Shown piece after piece: positions 51,486-64,000 of a stretch of 64,000 nt of DNA (the stretch's first letter is position 1; every line of letters starts with the position of its first letter). This DNA is from Syngnathus acus (Eukaryota; Chordata; Actinopteri; Syngnathiformes; Syngnathidae): contig NC_051088.1 in assembly GCF_901709675.1 (NCBI RefSeq), positions 8,646,193 to 8,710,192 of the forward strand, in the 5' to 3' direction. The translations under genes were made by a program, and so were the position numbers. The notes below the pieces were generated by a model. It was not told where the DNA came from, ran no database searches, and saw only the letters and a program-made list of their open reading frames with translations.

Positions 51486-54400
51486 ATGACCAATGCCTCT
51501 GCTGGTTACAGCCAAGGGGTGCACTCTAGTTTCTCTTAATCGCCTCACATTAAGCAAAACAGATTCCAAATAATCACCCAAATTATATGAATGAATGAAT
51601 AATTGAAATAAATGAATAAATACATACACAAACAAACAATAAATACATTAATAAATACACAATTTCCATCCTTCAATGTGTCTTGTAAGCATCATATGTA
51701 TGTATGAGTGTAGCTATATGGTCTGTGCTTCCTTTTCTTAAGGTGGGAGACGTTTTTTGGGGTGGCCTCACTTTTAATGTAGCAAAACAGCCAGTCTGTG
51801 ATTGCATTTAAAAAGGTTTCAGGTGAGTTATAGTGTCAGGCCCAGGGTCTGAAGTAATGACGTGGATGACAGAGGGAGTAAGATGCATGGATGAGTGGGT
51901 GGGATATATTGGATCATTTTAAAAGATATACTGCATAGATTGGGAAAGGAACACAGGAGAGTACCAAACTGAACAAATGCCTCCTTAAATGAATTCACCT
52001 CCATATGAATTCCTGGATCATGTTTTTTTTTTAATCTTTTTAACAAAAAGTGTTTTGGAGGTGAACGCAGACATTTTCTGCACAGAATGCCTGCCGAGTT
52101 AATGAAGTGTATTGCGGTGAGATCATTTTTAGCGTCACAGCACTGGAAAGTTTACCATCTTGAAATGTAACATAGGGTTAAACGTTTTTTACACTTTTAT
52201 TCTCATGCTGGGACCATGACTTGCAGTGCCCTCTATTTATATTCCAAAGGTTACACACTACATTTTTTATCTTGAGAAGTGTATAATTTCCAGATCATAA
52301 AACTACTCAGATTCAGATCATGATCAAAAGTGCATTTAATTCATCTGACACTGGAAGTTTTGTGCAAATTAATTCTCAAATTTTAGTATGCGTAGTTGCA
52401 GAAATATTTTGGCTCCAGATATTGTATTCTGAGCCAAATCCTCCACTCATCAATTTTCTACTGTTTATCCTGTTCTGGGTCACAACCGTGATGAGAAAGT
52501 ATATTTCCAGAAAGATAATAATAATAATCCAGGATTGGCTAGCTATGAATCACACCTATGTACAGTCCAGTCACTAAGCAGTGCCAGGTGACATCATCAA
52601 AATCATGATCAAATCAGGTGATTGGATATCATGGAGCTACACACCAAATTTCATCCAAATGTGTTCAAAGTCAAACGTTTTTTCATGTTGATGGTTTTGA
52701 ATCTGATCAGTGGAGAATATTGTGGCTCATGGCAATGACAAGCAACGACAGTATATTCATTGACAGTAGCACTATTATGGTATCAATGCATGCAATGATT
52801 TTTATAGCAGCAATGACCAATATAATTTAAAAACAAAACTAGATTTTGACAAATTGCATCACGGAATAAGCTGTGTTTGAACAGAAAAGTGACTTCAGAA
52901 TCTTCTCCCGTCTTGGCTGTGAATTTGACCAATCTGTGTGGGATTTGGTTTTGGCCATGGGGTGCCAAAGAGCAGGGCAAATCAACATGTGTTGGGGCAA
53001 CAGAAGGTGTGTGCGTGACCATTTGTGCCGGCACAAATCTACGATGAGGGGGTCCTGGAGGATTTGTATAATCAGGTTTTTTTTTTCTTCCAGGAATCTC
53101 TCTTGGTCCCCCATCTCCTTATCCCACTGCAGCTTAGTGGTCCATTCGCCTCCTCATGCCCCTTTCCCCTCAGCCTCTTTCACCCCCTTCATCTCTCAAT
53201 CTGTGCCTTTATCCCCCGATCTTCCCTCGAGCTTTTTTACTGCCACTCAATTCCTCGTTCTCACTCCACTTTACCATTCATCCCTCTGACCTCATCCTCT
53301 TACACTTATCCTTATCACAACCTTGTACGTTGTAGGCATTTAGCTCAGCAGCTTGGAATTACAACCTTCTCCCTGGGAGGAGTGAAGCTCGGTGATAATC
53401 AGCAACGTTTCATTGTCCACTGTGCTAGCAGAGTGCGTGTCACACATTCCAGAAAACTAACTACTGACCAAGTAGTGATCAAAACCGGCTACTCAACTGT
53501 AGGGATATTTAATCATAGATTGAAGTGATATTTTATGAAGTTTAGAACATTATAAAGTCTCAAGGATTATTTCTCAATGTCAAGGCAAGGGCTCTATGGG
53601 TTTTTGAAGGGAACATCTAACCTCAGATTGATAAAGCAGAGGTTAAATACAACATTCTCCTTGCTGATGTTCTCGATTAGTTTTGTGGGATATTCAACAC
53701 AACGTAGCTGAGGTACATGTCAACACTCAAATTAGTGTACGTTCCTTGTCACCTCTCTACAAGGCCCCATTTTTATCTGAAATGATTTTGATACGTAAAT
53801 GAAGCCGCAGCTGCAGTCTGTTGATTTTAAATTGTTGCTCTAATGAAAGCCAGACATGAGAGGTATTGTATCAAATTTTCAAAGTTTCTAACACTGGACT
53901 ATTAATCCTAACTGATTAATGAGGGAATACCAATTTGCCAGTTTTTTTTTATGTCAGCCTGCTAATTTAATGGCAAAGACACCATTCTGTTTACATTTGT
54001 AAAGCTACTAAATCTAATGTCAGTGGTTCATTCCATGTCAGTGTCGTGAGCTATGAGGTAAAGAAGAGGACTTAGATGGCAGCATATGCTGAAGTCAGTT
54101 CAATTTCAGTATACAGCACTACTGGTTCTATGTAAATGGCACCATAAGGATGAAAGGGGATTACAAAATACAGTATGCTGTATGCTTAAGAGATACCGGC
54201 AGTTAGTGGTGGTTTTTGTTCTAAAATGAATGCTTTTATTCAAAAAATATCCTTTACAAAGTTATTTGGATCATGGTGGTTTAGGGGCTGAATTTTACAA
54301 TCTCATACAAAATCAAAATTGAAAGGTGAAGGAGCCTGGGAATTTGCCTCCATTTTAACTAAGAGCTATCTTGCTGGCATTTTGCTTAGGCAGGCATCCA

Positions 54401-57175
54401 GGAAGAGGTCATTGTTTGGGTTTCTTTTCTATTAGCTGTATATTGTTTGTTTCTTTATACTTGGAGCAAGTAAAGCACTTTTCAAGATGGGTTGTAGTAT
54501 AAAATAGAAATAAAATGGCTAAGCGTACAATAGTTGAACCTGTTCTTTCATTAGCTTTACAAAACAACAATGCACATTTCATACATTAAAAATAAAGCAG
54601 AGTAGAGCCTGTGCACTTTGTTTAGTCTGCTTCTAGATTGGTCTCCATTCCACATATTAGCTGGACAAACACAGAACAACCTGTTTCTATGTCACGGGTC
54701 ATCAAATACTCCCTGTGCAAGTATTAAAGCCGGTTTAGAATCCCTTGACTCACTGAGAGAAGGCAAGATAACGGGTAAGAATTGGTGGAGAAACAGGAGA
54801 CATGTTTTGGTGTCAGCTCAGTAACTACTTTTTTCCCTCTAATCTACGAGTACTAATATTTTACTGGCACATCTGGTATAAGGCAGACAGGACAATTTAT
54901 TTTTATTTTTTATTTGATTTTATTTGATCAGTAAAATAAAACAATGTAGGCATGAATAGATTCCGCAACGTGGCACCACCCTGTCAGTTAAATTAAGGTC
55001 CAGATGTCTGTTCAATAATTGGCCTAATGTAGAAATAAATCTAACAGAGATGTCTACGTTTGGCTATGTTTGCTCTGGGGCCATTTTGATTTGATCAACA
55101 ATAAACTGTTGTAACTATTGCGATTCTTTGAATAGAGCAGAAGCAAGAAAATCAAGATAGCTGTTCAGGTATCAGAACAATAAGATGGAAATCTTAGTAA
55201 GTTCAGAGAAAGGATTATTATCCACTGGACAATCACAAGGCTAAAGTATATGTATATATCTTTTTGCATTTGTTGACTATGAGAGTTACCTCTGACCCAT
55301 CTTATAATGTTACATCATTTGCAGCAGTTTTATTTCTTAATGTTTAAATTCTAAGTGTGCTGTATGAAAAGGACTGCTGGAATATTATTTCTTCATTGAA
55401 TAAAACTATGCCCGAAAATTCTGTAGCAATATTAATTTCCGCAAAAAACAAGTTTTGATCTTCTGTCAAGTGCTCTTCCCTTGCGATCATAAATCTCACA
55501 ATATGATCATATTTCACAGATCACAGTGTAATAAAATGATTCAAGTTAGACACTGTGGAAGACAATGCAAACATAAAATGTTGCAACGTCATCACTACTG
55601 TTTGGGCTGCGAAACAATCCGCATGCTGGTCATAGTATCTGGTTGCTTTTATTAAAATGACTGCCCTTTTTAGGCTACTGCCCCAAAAAAAAATTTCAGA
55701 GCCTCAAGTGTCCTAAAAAGTGTCACTGCAGCTCTGCTATGTTGGTCATCTCGCAGCCATTCCGCTTAGTGACTTTGCATGGCTTATTGAATTAATGCTG
55801 CATCTGCTAGTGTTGACATGGGGACCCTGCAGTGATGTTCTGGTGTTGTCTGTTCCTGTTGGGCCTTCCAATTGGGACACCCAGCCAGTGGAGCCAGGCA
55901 TGTGTGTGTATATAAAGGCTTGGGGGTAATCATGTTAGCAGACGGGTTGATAGGTTCAAATACATCAAACATACCAAAACACAAAACTATTTTGGACATA
56001 TGTAATATATAAGTAGCTTCTAAGTAAAGGTTGTGACACAAAGAAAAAATGTATGATTAAAAATGAAACAATATGCATGAACAGTTTTTGTGCCAGGTTT
56101 AAGAATAGGACACAGCGAGAAGTGTCCTTAAAAAAACATAACCTCTTGCAAAATATTAGCATAAGGGAATATGATGAACACATGAACCAAATGTATTTAT
56201 TTATTTTAATGGTGGTCATTCGGACTGCAACAAGGAGCTTTCTTTTTCATAGTTAGCTTTGCAGCCCCATCCAACAAGGTTGTTTACCATACTTCTGATG
56301 CTCTCAGCGTGCTTTCAGCATAGCGAATTAAAATTCATCAACTGAACTCAGTTCGCCAGTGCAATGACGCAAAAAACATTTATCACTATATTTATACTTC
56401 AGGGGGCCAAAGACAGTCGATACAAGAAAATACCTTGACAACATTGTATTATATTGGACAAGATCACAGGTGGAGACCCTGACCTCAACTATGTCCTGTA
56501 CAACAGAGTGTAGTGCCTTATTGCTATTTGTCTGGATGAACGAACAAAAAACTAAATAAAAAAAGAAAATCAGAGAATCTTCAAAATCTTACCAGAAGAG
56601 TAGATGCTAATCTCTTCTTTCATGTTATGTGTTAAAATAATTGTTTCCATACAGTATTTATTGGCCACACAAAAGAAGTTCTTCCCGGACAGGACAACCC
56701 CTTGACACCATTTACACTCATTATACGCATATTCCCTTGAACTGGAACGAGCATGATTAAAAACTAAACGTGAAAATTTTGGAGTTAGACGAGCATGAAA
56801 CATGTGCTTGCCAGACAAGGTTTTAGTTCTCCGTTGAGAAAGAGTTTGTGCATGAGATTATCCGAGATGGTGTCTGTCTAGACCTTGTTTCCTTTGAGTC
56901 GTGCTAAAGGCATCAGGCGCACACTCATGCATTTGCACAAGGGCTCTGAGGAGATCGGGGGCAGGAGGAGGGGGTGCAGGGCGCAACAAGCATCACAGTT
57001 GTAATTAGCCAACATTGCTAGCAGGCTCACAGTGATGCTTGCTGAATGGCAATGGGCCTAAGTTCACCACAAGGTCAGGAGTTCAGAAAGTGCCTGCCAC
57101 CCCTATGTTCTTTACTTATATATGCAGTACAATCACACACTGATACTATACATAAACTTTACTTGCTGCACACGT

Positions 57176-57359
<184 letters not shown>

Positions 57360-58673
57360 ATAGTCGTAGCATCTGGTCAGTGTCACCGTGGTCAGAGAAA
57401 CAATGATAGTGCATATCACAGCCATGCAAACACACAGAATGTGTTTTTAGGTCGTAGTGGGGATGATGTCGTTTATTCATGCGGGTCACCACTTCCCCTT
57501 TGGCTGGAACGGTGCAACAATGACATTCAATACATACTGTGGACACACACACGGATGTGGCATTGAATGAATATAACAAATACAGCACTGGGAAAATGAC
57601 TTTTTGAATCAATTAAGTATAAGAATAAAACACAATGTTATGTTTTCATTAGCAAGACAGTGACATGCTAATGCATCTCTGTATCTGTCCCCTTGGCAAC
57701 CATTACTATACAAATAACTGCAGAGCGATGCAATGTGCTGTAATGTGACGCTTTGACACCATTGGTGAGCAGTAATCAACTTAAGGACTATGAGTGTAGA
57801 AATCAAACAAGGTTATTTATTACCCAGTGATCCAAAATCCGATAAGCTGTCATCATTTCACTCAGCAACGGTGCATAATAAAGTCTGACTAAAGAAAAAA
57901 GAAAAATGACATGAAAGAGTATTTGCCCAACTCTTTGTATGGCAATCAACCTGAAATCCACATCTAGAACGTGATGAATGACAAATGTTGCAATTGCTTT
58001 TTATTTGCTGTCTGACAATCTGGCTTGTAATAAATAAGGCAAAAATACAAGTTAAGTGAGCGGTGCAGTCTGTTATGAGCGAATGGAGTGAGTTGGCAAG
58101 GAAGGAAAAGACAGGAAGCAATCAATCAAACTCGACCCCTCTTCCCTCCCTTTCTTGCTTTATTAAACTTCCTCTTTGTTGCCCTTTGACCTCGTTTTTC
58201 CCAGCTCTACGGGAGCTTAAGAATGGAGAAAGCTGATTTTGTTTTCCCTTTTCAACCCAGAGTCAAAGTTTTTTTTCCCTAAGGCTAACTGACAATGTAA
58301 AAAAATATAACGTTTTTTTTTTCCATTCTTTGCAGAGGCAAACAACTCATGATGACCGACCTGGGAGCGACACAGCAAATTGCAAGTTCAATCCGAATAA
58401 ACAATCAGACGGGGGAGCTATACATACAAACACACTGCTGTCCCCTACGGGCTTTAATAGAGCTTGATGCCAAGTAGTCGAAGTCACATTTCCTCCACTC
58501 CGTGATTTGCCGGCCAATTTGCGCTTTGGTATAAAATGTGTTCCCCTTAAGCAAACTGGAATTATAATGGTGCTGCAGTGTAACAACATATAGTAAGTTG
58601 ATGTACAAACACCAAGAATTAACTTAGCAACTACAAGGGGGAAACGTAGTGGTGCGCCATTCAGTCTTCAGAA

Positions 58674-59090
58674 TCATCCATCCATCCATCCATCCATCCA
58701 TCCATCCATCCATCCATCCATCCATCCATCCATCCATCCATCCATCCATCCATCCATCCATCCATCCATCTTCTGTACCGCTTGTCCCCACGGGGGTCGC
58801 GGGTGTGCTGGAGCCTGTCCCAGCACTCATTGGGCAGTAGGCAGGGGACACCCTGAAGTGGTTGCCAGCCAATCGCAGGGCACACAGAGATGAACAACCA
58901 TCCGTACTCACACTCACGGGCAATTTGAAGTGCTCAAACGGCCTACCATGCATGTTTTTGGGATGTGGGAGAAAACCCGGAGATAACCCACTCAGGCACG
59001 GGGAGAACATGGGGAGGGCTGATGGTGGAATCGAACCAGCACCCTCAGAACTGTGAGGTGGATGTGCTAACCAGTGCCTCACCATGCCGT
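58674..59090 (-). repeat. SINE-like dispersed repeat, copy 6, with long CCAT tail
   Basis: The body 58771-59090 contains GTCCCCACGGGGGTCGCGGG, GGTTGCCAGCCAATCGCAGG, TGCATGTTTTTGGGATGTGG and the head with GAATCGAACCAGCACCCTCA and AGTGCCTCACCATGCCG. The 3' end is a 97-bp CCAT array (58674-58770). A short deletion removed part of the GGAGTGC region. No clear target duplication is visible. Confidence 0.88.
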
Positions 59091-59379
59091 ATTTAGAATT
59101 ATATTCAGTATATTTTTTTTTTTCAAAATTGATGATTGAAGATGATTCTCGTCGGGCTTGACAGCGCTTTAGCCCGGTTGCCGCGCCATCCCTGACCTGA
59201 ATAGATCAAATTAAAAAAAAAAATTCAAAATATAAATCATCATCGCCACTATTAAAACTTCTTGGATCGCTGAGAGACTGCACGCTTCACCAAATTTGAC
59301 AAGGAATTCCCTCATTTCATTAAGGTGCAAATGTCGATACGATACATTGGTATTTAAGTCGATGGATAAATAAAATAAT

Positions 59380-59575
59380 AATAATAAAGTCCCAATGACA
59401 CACACATCTGGGTGTGGTGAAATTTGTCCTCTGCATTTAACCCATCCCCGTGTGATTTTGATCCATCCCCTGGGGGAGAGGGGAGCAGTGAGCAGCAGTG
59501 GTGCCGCGCTCGGGAATCATTTGGTGATGACCTGCACAGCCAAAAAAGCACTTCGCTGCGCACTCGCTGACTTAA
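59380..59575. repeat. Dispersed fish repeat fragment, class unknown
   Basis: AAAGTCCCAATGACACACAC, CTCTGCATTTAACCCATCCC, GGGGAGCAGTGAGCAGCAGT and CGGGAATCATTTGGTGATGA are phrases I recognise from a common dispersed repeat in fish genomes. I cannot place its class or its ends from sequence alone. Confidence 0.5.
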
Positions 59576-60892
59576 GCAGATGAGTTTGCCAAGGTGTTTC
59601 CTAACAACTACACCTTTTGATGGGAACATAATTAAGGCTTATTGTAAGTCAAAGTCATAAACAACACGCTGAAAAGTACTCTTAAGATCTTTGCACAAAG
59701 CCCCAAAACAAATGATTCATCAGGTTCTTGCAGTACTTGCTTGCAGCAAAGAGCGCTGACCTCAGCCCTAAGCAGAACCTTTGGGGAAAAACTGGAATGT
59801 GGACTGCGATCCAAACTTCATCAGCTCTCACTTGTGTATAATAAAGTCCCCAGGTCTAAAATTAAATTTTATACACTGAATGTGGGCGGTTATGTTTGGG
59901 TGTCCACAGAGTTTCGGTTCTAAAGTGCACCAGCTCGTAGGCACAAGTAGGAATGCATGCTGTCCAAGAATCTGTTGTCCTTCTGTCTCTCACTCTCCTC
60001 CATAATCCCTCTCTCCACATTCTGTCATCTGTCTGGCAGAGTCAGACAAAGGGAGAGAAGGCAGGAGATGGAAAAGGAGAGAATTTTAGACTCTTGGCGG
60101 CCGTGCATAGGGTGTTTGGGCCGATGCAGGGGGTTGTGGGCAGCCCTCACATCTCTAATCTCCTATCCCCACAGTCACAGAATCTGTCTGTTCATACTGT
60201 TCAAACGTATTCATTTACAAGGTCCGTCACAATTGAGCAAAAAGAACATTTGTTAAGTTTATATTATTTTTTGGTGTCCCAGTCTTTCCAAGAGTTTTTT
60301 GTCCTAGCAAAATGATGACTTGAACATTTTTTAGAGGGTCAACATTAAATTGACCATGAATGAATGGAAAGATGGTCATCAGGCATTTTTATTGGATTCT
60401 TTACTTATGAAGTCATCTTTGTGGTCTTTAGATATTGGTGTTCTGTTTGCCCTGCTAATTTTGTTAGCGCTCCTCTGCTGGGCTCATTGGAAGTCAGCCC
60501 ACCTGCCCTCTGCAGTGCAATTAGCCCTTTAGTTTCTTGCCATTAAGATCATGTTCACTCTGGCAGCTGAATAACTCCTGCTTGGCAAAGAAGGTTATCA
60601 GGATTACGACTGTCTGCAAGAACTGGCCTTTATTGGGCATTAATTAAAGACTGATATATTTCATTATACACTTCTCATTATTAGTAGTATTTTTCCTAAG
60701 TCATGTCTCAATTTTCTGTGCATAAACACTGTATATTAGCAAAAATTGTTTGTTGACAAATAAAGGTCAACAGAACCTCATTTATCTCCTTACAATTATG
60801 ACAACTATGAATTTAGCAAATCAACCCAGTAAAAAAAAAGAGTAAATCTGTTTTAAATGGGTGTTATTATCAATCGAAGGCTTCTCTTAAAT

Positions 60893-61210
60893 CACAGGTG
60901 TCAAAGTCAAGGCCCGGGGGACAGATCCGGCCCGCCACATTATTTTATGTGGCCCGCAAAAGCAACAAATGTGTCAACTTAAGTTGTTTCTTGTTAAAAT
61001 ACCAAAACTGTAAATTGTCTTCTCTTTTAATAACTGTGAGATATTGCAATGAGCTTTTGTTAAAACCACACTTTCAAAGTAAATTACAAAATTGGTGAAC
61101 TTTTTATTGAATTTTATTATGTGTATGCGATCATAGAAGTCATTATTGGCTCCATGAGGGAAACCATAACGACGATGTGGCCCGCAACAAAAATTAGTTT
61201 GACACTTCTG
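60893..61210. mobile_element. Short hAT-like element (GGCCCG family)
   Basis: The 318-bp element has imperfect inverted ends (left CACAGGTGTCAAAGTC; right end, reversed, CAGAAGTGTCAAACTA). The flanking 8-mers are TCTTAAAT (60885-60892) and TCCTAAAT (61211-61218), differing at one base. Subterminal GGCCCG motifs occur at both ends (AGGCCCGGGGG and GTGGCCCGCAAC). The phrase 'caggtgtcaaa-tcaaggcccg' is a familiar fish dispersed repeat. It is non-coding. Confidence 0.85.
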
Positions 61211-62132
61211 TCCTAAATCAACATACGTAGTCTTATCACAGCGAACAGCAAATGTATTGGAACAGAAGTGACAAAAACTGAAAACAAAAATGTTTTGTTG
61301 TGAATTCCTTACTTTCATACATGACCGTATCTAGCATGTGACCCATTTAGTACATCATCAGTTAACATTCATGGCTTTCATCACAGGCTCTTTCAGTTGT
61401 AAGGTCAATGTATCCCACCACATGGTGCACATCTTATACAGCTCAGCATTCTTAATGCAGGAACCTACTTCTTCGCCATCCTGCTAGAATGTTCGATTGT
61501 GGCCAGAAAAGCAACTGAGACACAATGATTGAAGGAATTAAAACATCCAACATATGTCTGAGCCATTTTCAACGATAATATTCCGACATATTAAAAAATG
61601 TAATTGGGCCCCCTTATGTATCATTAGCACGATGGTTAACTCAATTTACTAATTTCTGTCCATCACTAGTTTATTCACTTTCTCCTCCATCTCCCAAAGA
61701 TCTACACATAACCCACATTAACATTTCCTTTTTCTGCACAGTTCCATCATCATATTTCTTTTCTCTCCACAGTTCCATCATCATAAGCTTCTGCAAGTCA
61801 TTCAGCTCTACCTTGGTATGCCCATTTCTCCTTAATGTCTTACATTCTCCCCCTTGTGTGATTCTAAAGATCAGCCACCCTGCCAATTGGGCGCATGCGT
61901 CAATTACAATTAGAATTACATTAGCTCAACACACACATTTGCCTGTCCATGGGCTTCATGTTTAAAACCATACTCATATGTGTGCAAGCCTGAGAATGGA
62001 GCCTGTCCTTAACTAAAACTTTGATATAAGGCTCGGTGAGCTAAGTCTTTCACATACAACAGACGTGCCAGCTGCAGTAGGGTGCTTGGCCCCATTCATT
62101 GTATTCACTTGTCCGTCTGTCTTCATGTAGTT

Positions 62133-62161
62133 TGTGTGCGCGTGTGTGTGTGTGTGCGTGC

Positions 62162-62219
<58 letters not shown>
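62133..62219. repeat. GT array, 87 bp
   Basis: A (GT)n array with several GC units in its first third. Confidence 0.96.
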
Positions 62220-62220
<1 letters not shown>

Positions 62221-64000
62221 TGAGTGTATGTGAGAGTGTGTGTATAGAGTTGTTGTGTTTGTTGTAGTACTGAAAAAGTCACTTTCAAAACGTCAGACTT
62301 TTTACTGTGATAGCTAGCTGCCCGCCAGGCATGCAGCCGAGCAATTTCTCAAACAATAATCAGGATTTTTCTGGTGTTCCCAATCAGTTAAAGTTGGGGG
62401 AAAGCAGACCCTGAGGAAAGAAAGAGTTGAATAGTTTAAAAGCGACAGGAGTAAGTAAACAAAATTAGTAGACGTGGAACACCTAATATCAAGGACGATG
62501 TGACAGTTACAGCCTGAAGAGACAAAAACTGATGTACTGCGATTTGGGGACAGCAAAAGAAGGGAAGGAAAATGAGGGGTGAGAATAGCAGCGGTGAAGA
62601 GAAGTAACAAGGAGGAAAAGAGAAGAAGAAACAAAAAAGAAGAAACAGCATAAAGGCACCATACAATGTAAAGCAAGGTTCATTAACATAGGACCTAAGT
62701 AACATAGGCCTGCTTCATAGATAGATTTTCTAAAGGTTTCGTGACCCCTGAAGTGTACTATTATTTAACACTCACCTAGTATTAACAGTGGTTGACCTCC
62801 CATTTACACTTGTGACATTAAAATGCTAGAAAGAAAAATGTCTGACGTGTATCTGTGGACTAGAGTTCCCTTTACATCACTGTAGTTAAAGTGCGACTGT
62901 CTTATTTCAATTTACCAGTTACCATGCTTAACATATTTTTACAGTCATATTATAGATAAGAATATTCAAATGCTTTGAAGTTGAAAATTGAAATACACTT
63001 GTAAAGTTATTAAAGGTTTTGTGATACAAACTTTTGATCCTTGAATGTTTTTTTGTTGTTGGGAAAAATATATCCAAATCCAAACAAACGGTTAATTATT
63101 GTCCGGGAAGAGATAATAATTAATCTTTGGGGTGCCCCTCATCTTGTAGTTCTCTTCTCATTTTTCATCACCCGAATTGAAGCACGTCAAGATGGGTCAT
63201 GGTCATGTTGTCTTTTAAATGCTAGATCCTGCAGACCACAATTTTACACCAACAACTAAATGTGTGTGAAAGTGGAAGCCTGTGCAATACAGTGCCGCTG
63301 AGTGTTGTTGTCCTTGATTGCAGAGGCCACTCAAGACATTAGATCTTCTTTGGTGCAATCACAATTCTTGCTAGTGTCCACAGTAGATCTCTTCTGGGGA
63401 TGAACCAATCAATACTACGTATAAACATAACCAAGGGCATTGCACTGACCCTTTGTATATTTTATTATATCTGAATGAACATTCATTATTACCAGTGTCT
63501 TTGTGTCATTAACATGACAACGCAAATGCAAAGTTGTAGAATCAATTGAATCTATCTGCCTGACAAACACCTTGACATAAACTTAATATAGTTTCTCTGT
63601 CTTTAACATTTTTATCATGTATAATTATTACTATTGTGTGAAGGCTGTAGCCTTGATGAGAAATAAATGACACCACGCACTTGTTCTAAAAGACTGAAGC
63701 ACCCCATGTGTGTTTAACAGACGGACCATGTGTATGTGTAGGAATAAATGGGGAGACAGATGGGGCAGTCTCGAGGAACAGTTGAGGAAGGCTTTAGACT
63801 GCAGCTGCCCCTTTCTTTTCCCCTCTGCAGCAATCAAAATAAGACACACCAAAACCTATATTGGCACCATGTTTATTTGTAAACCGAGCCTGTCAATCCA
63901 CGTGTGGATTTTAAAAACACACACAGCTATGCTGCACACATCTGCTCCCATTGGTTCAATGAGATTCCATACAAACAAAATTAACTGCAGTTTTCCTGGA

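Noticed and set aside
53025-53528. 167-codon plus-strand open frame, the longest in the window
   Set aside because: It is composed of low-complexity Ser/Pro/Leu/His-rich runs from a C/T-rich stretch, matches no family I know, and has no recognisable exon structure.

Overview
This window looks like nuclear DNA of a ray-finned fish. It is AT-rich, almost entirely non-coding, and full of long CA/GT arrays, ATGG/CCAT arrays and fish-type interspersed repeats: a SINE-like family, hAT and other short inverted-repeat elements, and an RTE-like LINE relic. The SINE-like family is one I associate with percomorph fishes, but I could not search for it, so the order-level guess is weak. There is no prokaryotic gene organisation.

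The only gene I can support is part of a class A plexin on the minus strand. Seven internal exons (A to G, in transcription order) lie at 32227-32096, 21422-21322, 21217-21094, 20621-20468, 20015-19916, 13017-12903 and 4652-4452. Each has AG/GT boundaries, and the phases agree at every junction. Spliced, they give 927 nt and 309 codons with no stop. The protein segment runs from the last blade of the sema domain, through the first PSI domain, the IPT-like linker and the second PSI domain, into the next IPT/TIG domain. By recall, the residues fit plexin-A1 better than A2, A3 or A4. The upstream exons (signal peptide and most of sema) and the downstream exons (remaining IPT domains, transmembrane segment, GAP domain) were not found. 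The first should lie beyond 64000 and the second below 1.

Layout: 1-4451 is the intron below exon G and holds a SINE copy and a complete non-autonomous hAT element with 8-bp target duplications. 4653-12902 is a quiet intron. 13018-19915 is an intron with an old SINE and a 132-bp CA array. Exons B to E are packed into 1.5 kb (19916-21422). 21423-32095 is an intron with a degraded inverted-repeat element, an LINE-tail-like piece, a SINE and GT arrays. 32228-64000 is an intron of more than 31 kb with an RTE-like reverse transcriptase relic, several SINE copies, hAT copies, a MITE with TATAC ends, large microsatellites and a few CpG-richer or unique-looking blocks that could be regulatory.

I found no convincing second gene, RNA gene, promoter or CRISPR array, and no sign of a new biological system. 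The most useful material is the exon structure, the insertions with readable target duplications, and the candidate regulatory blocks.
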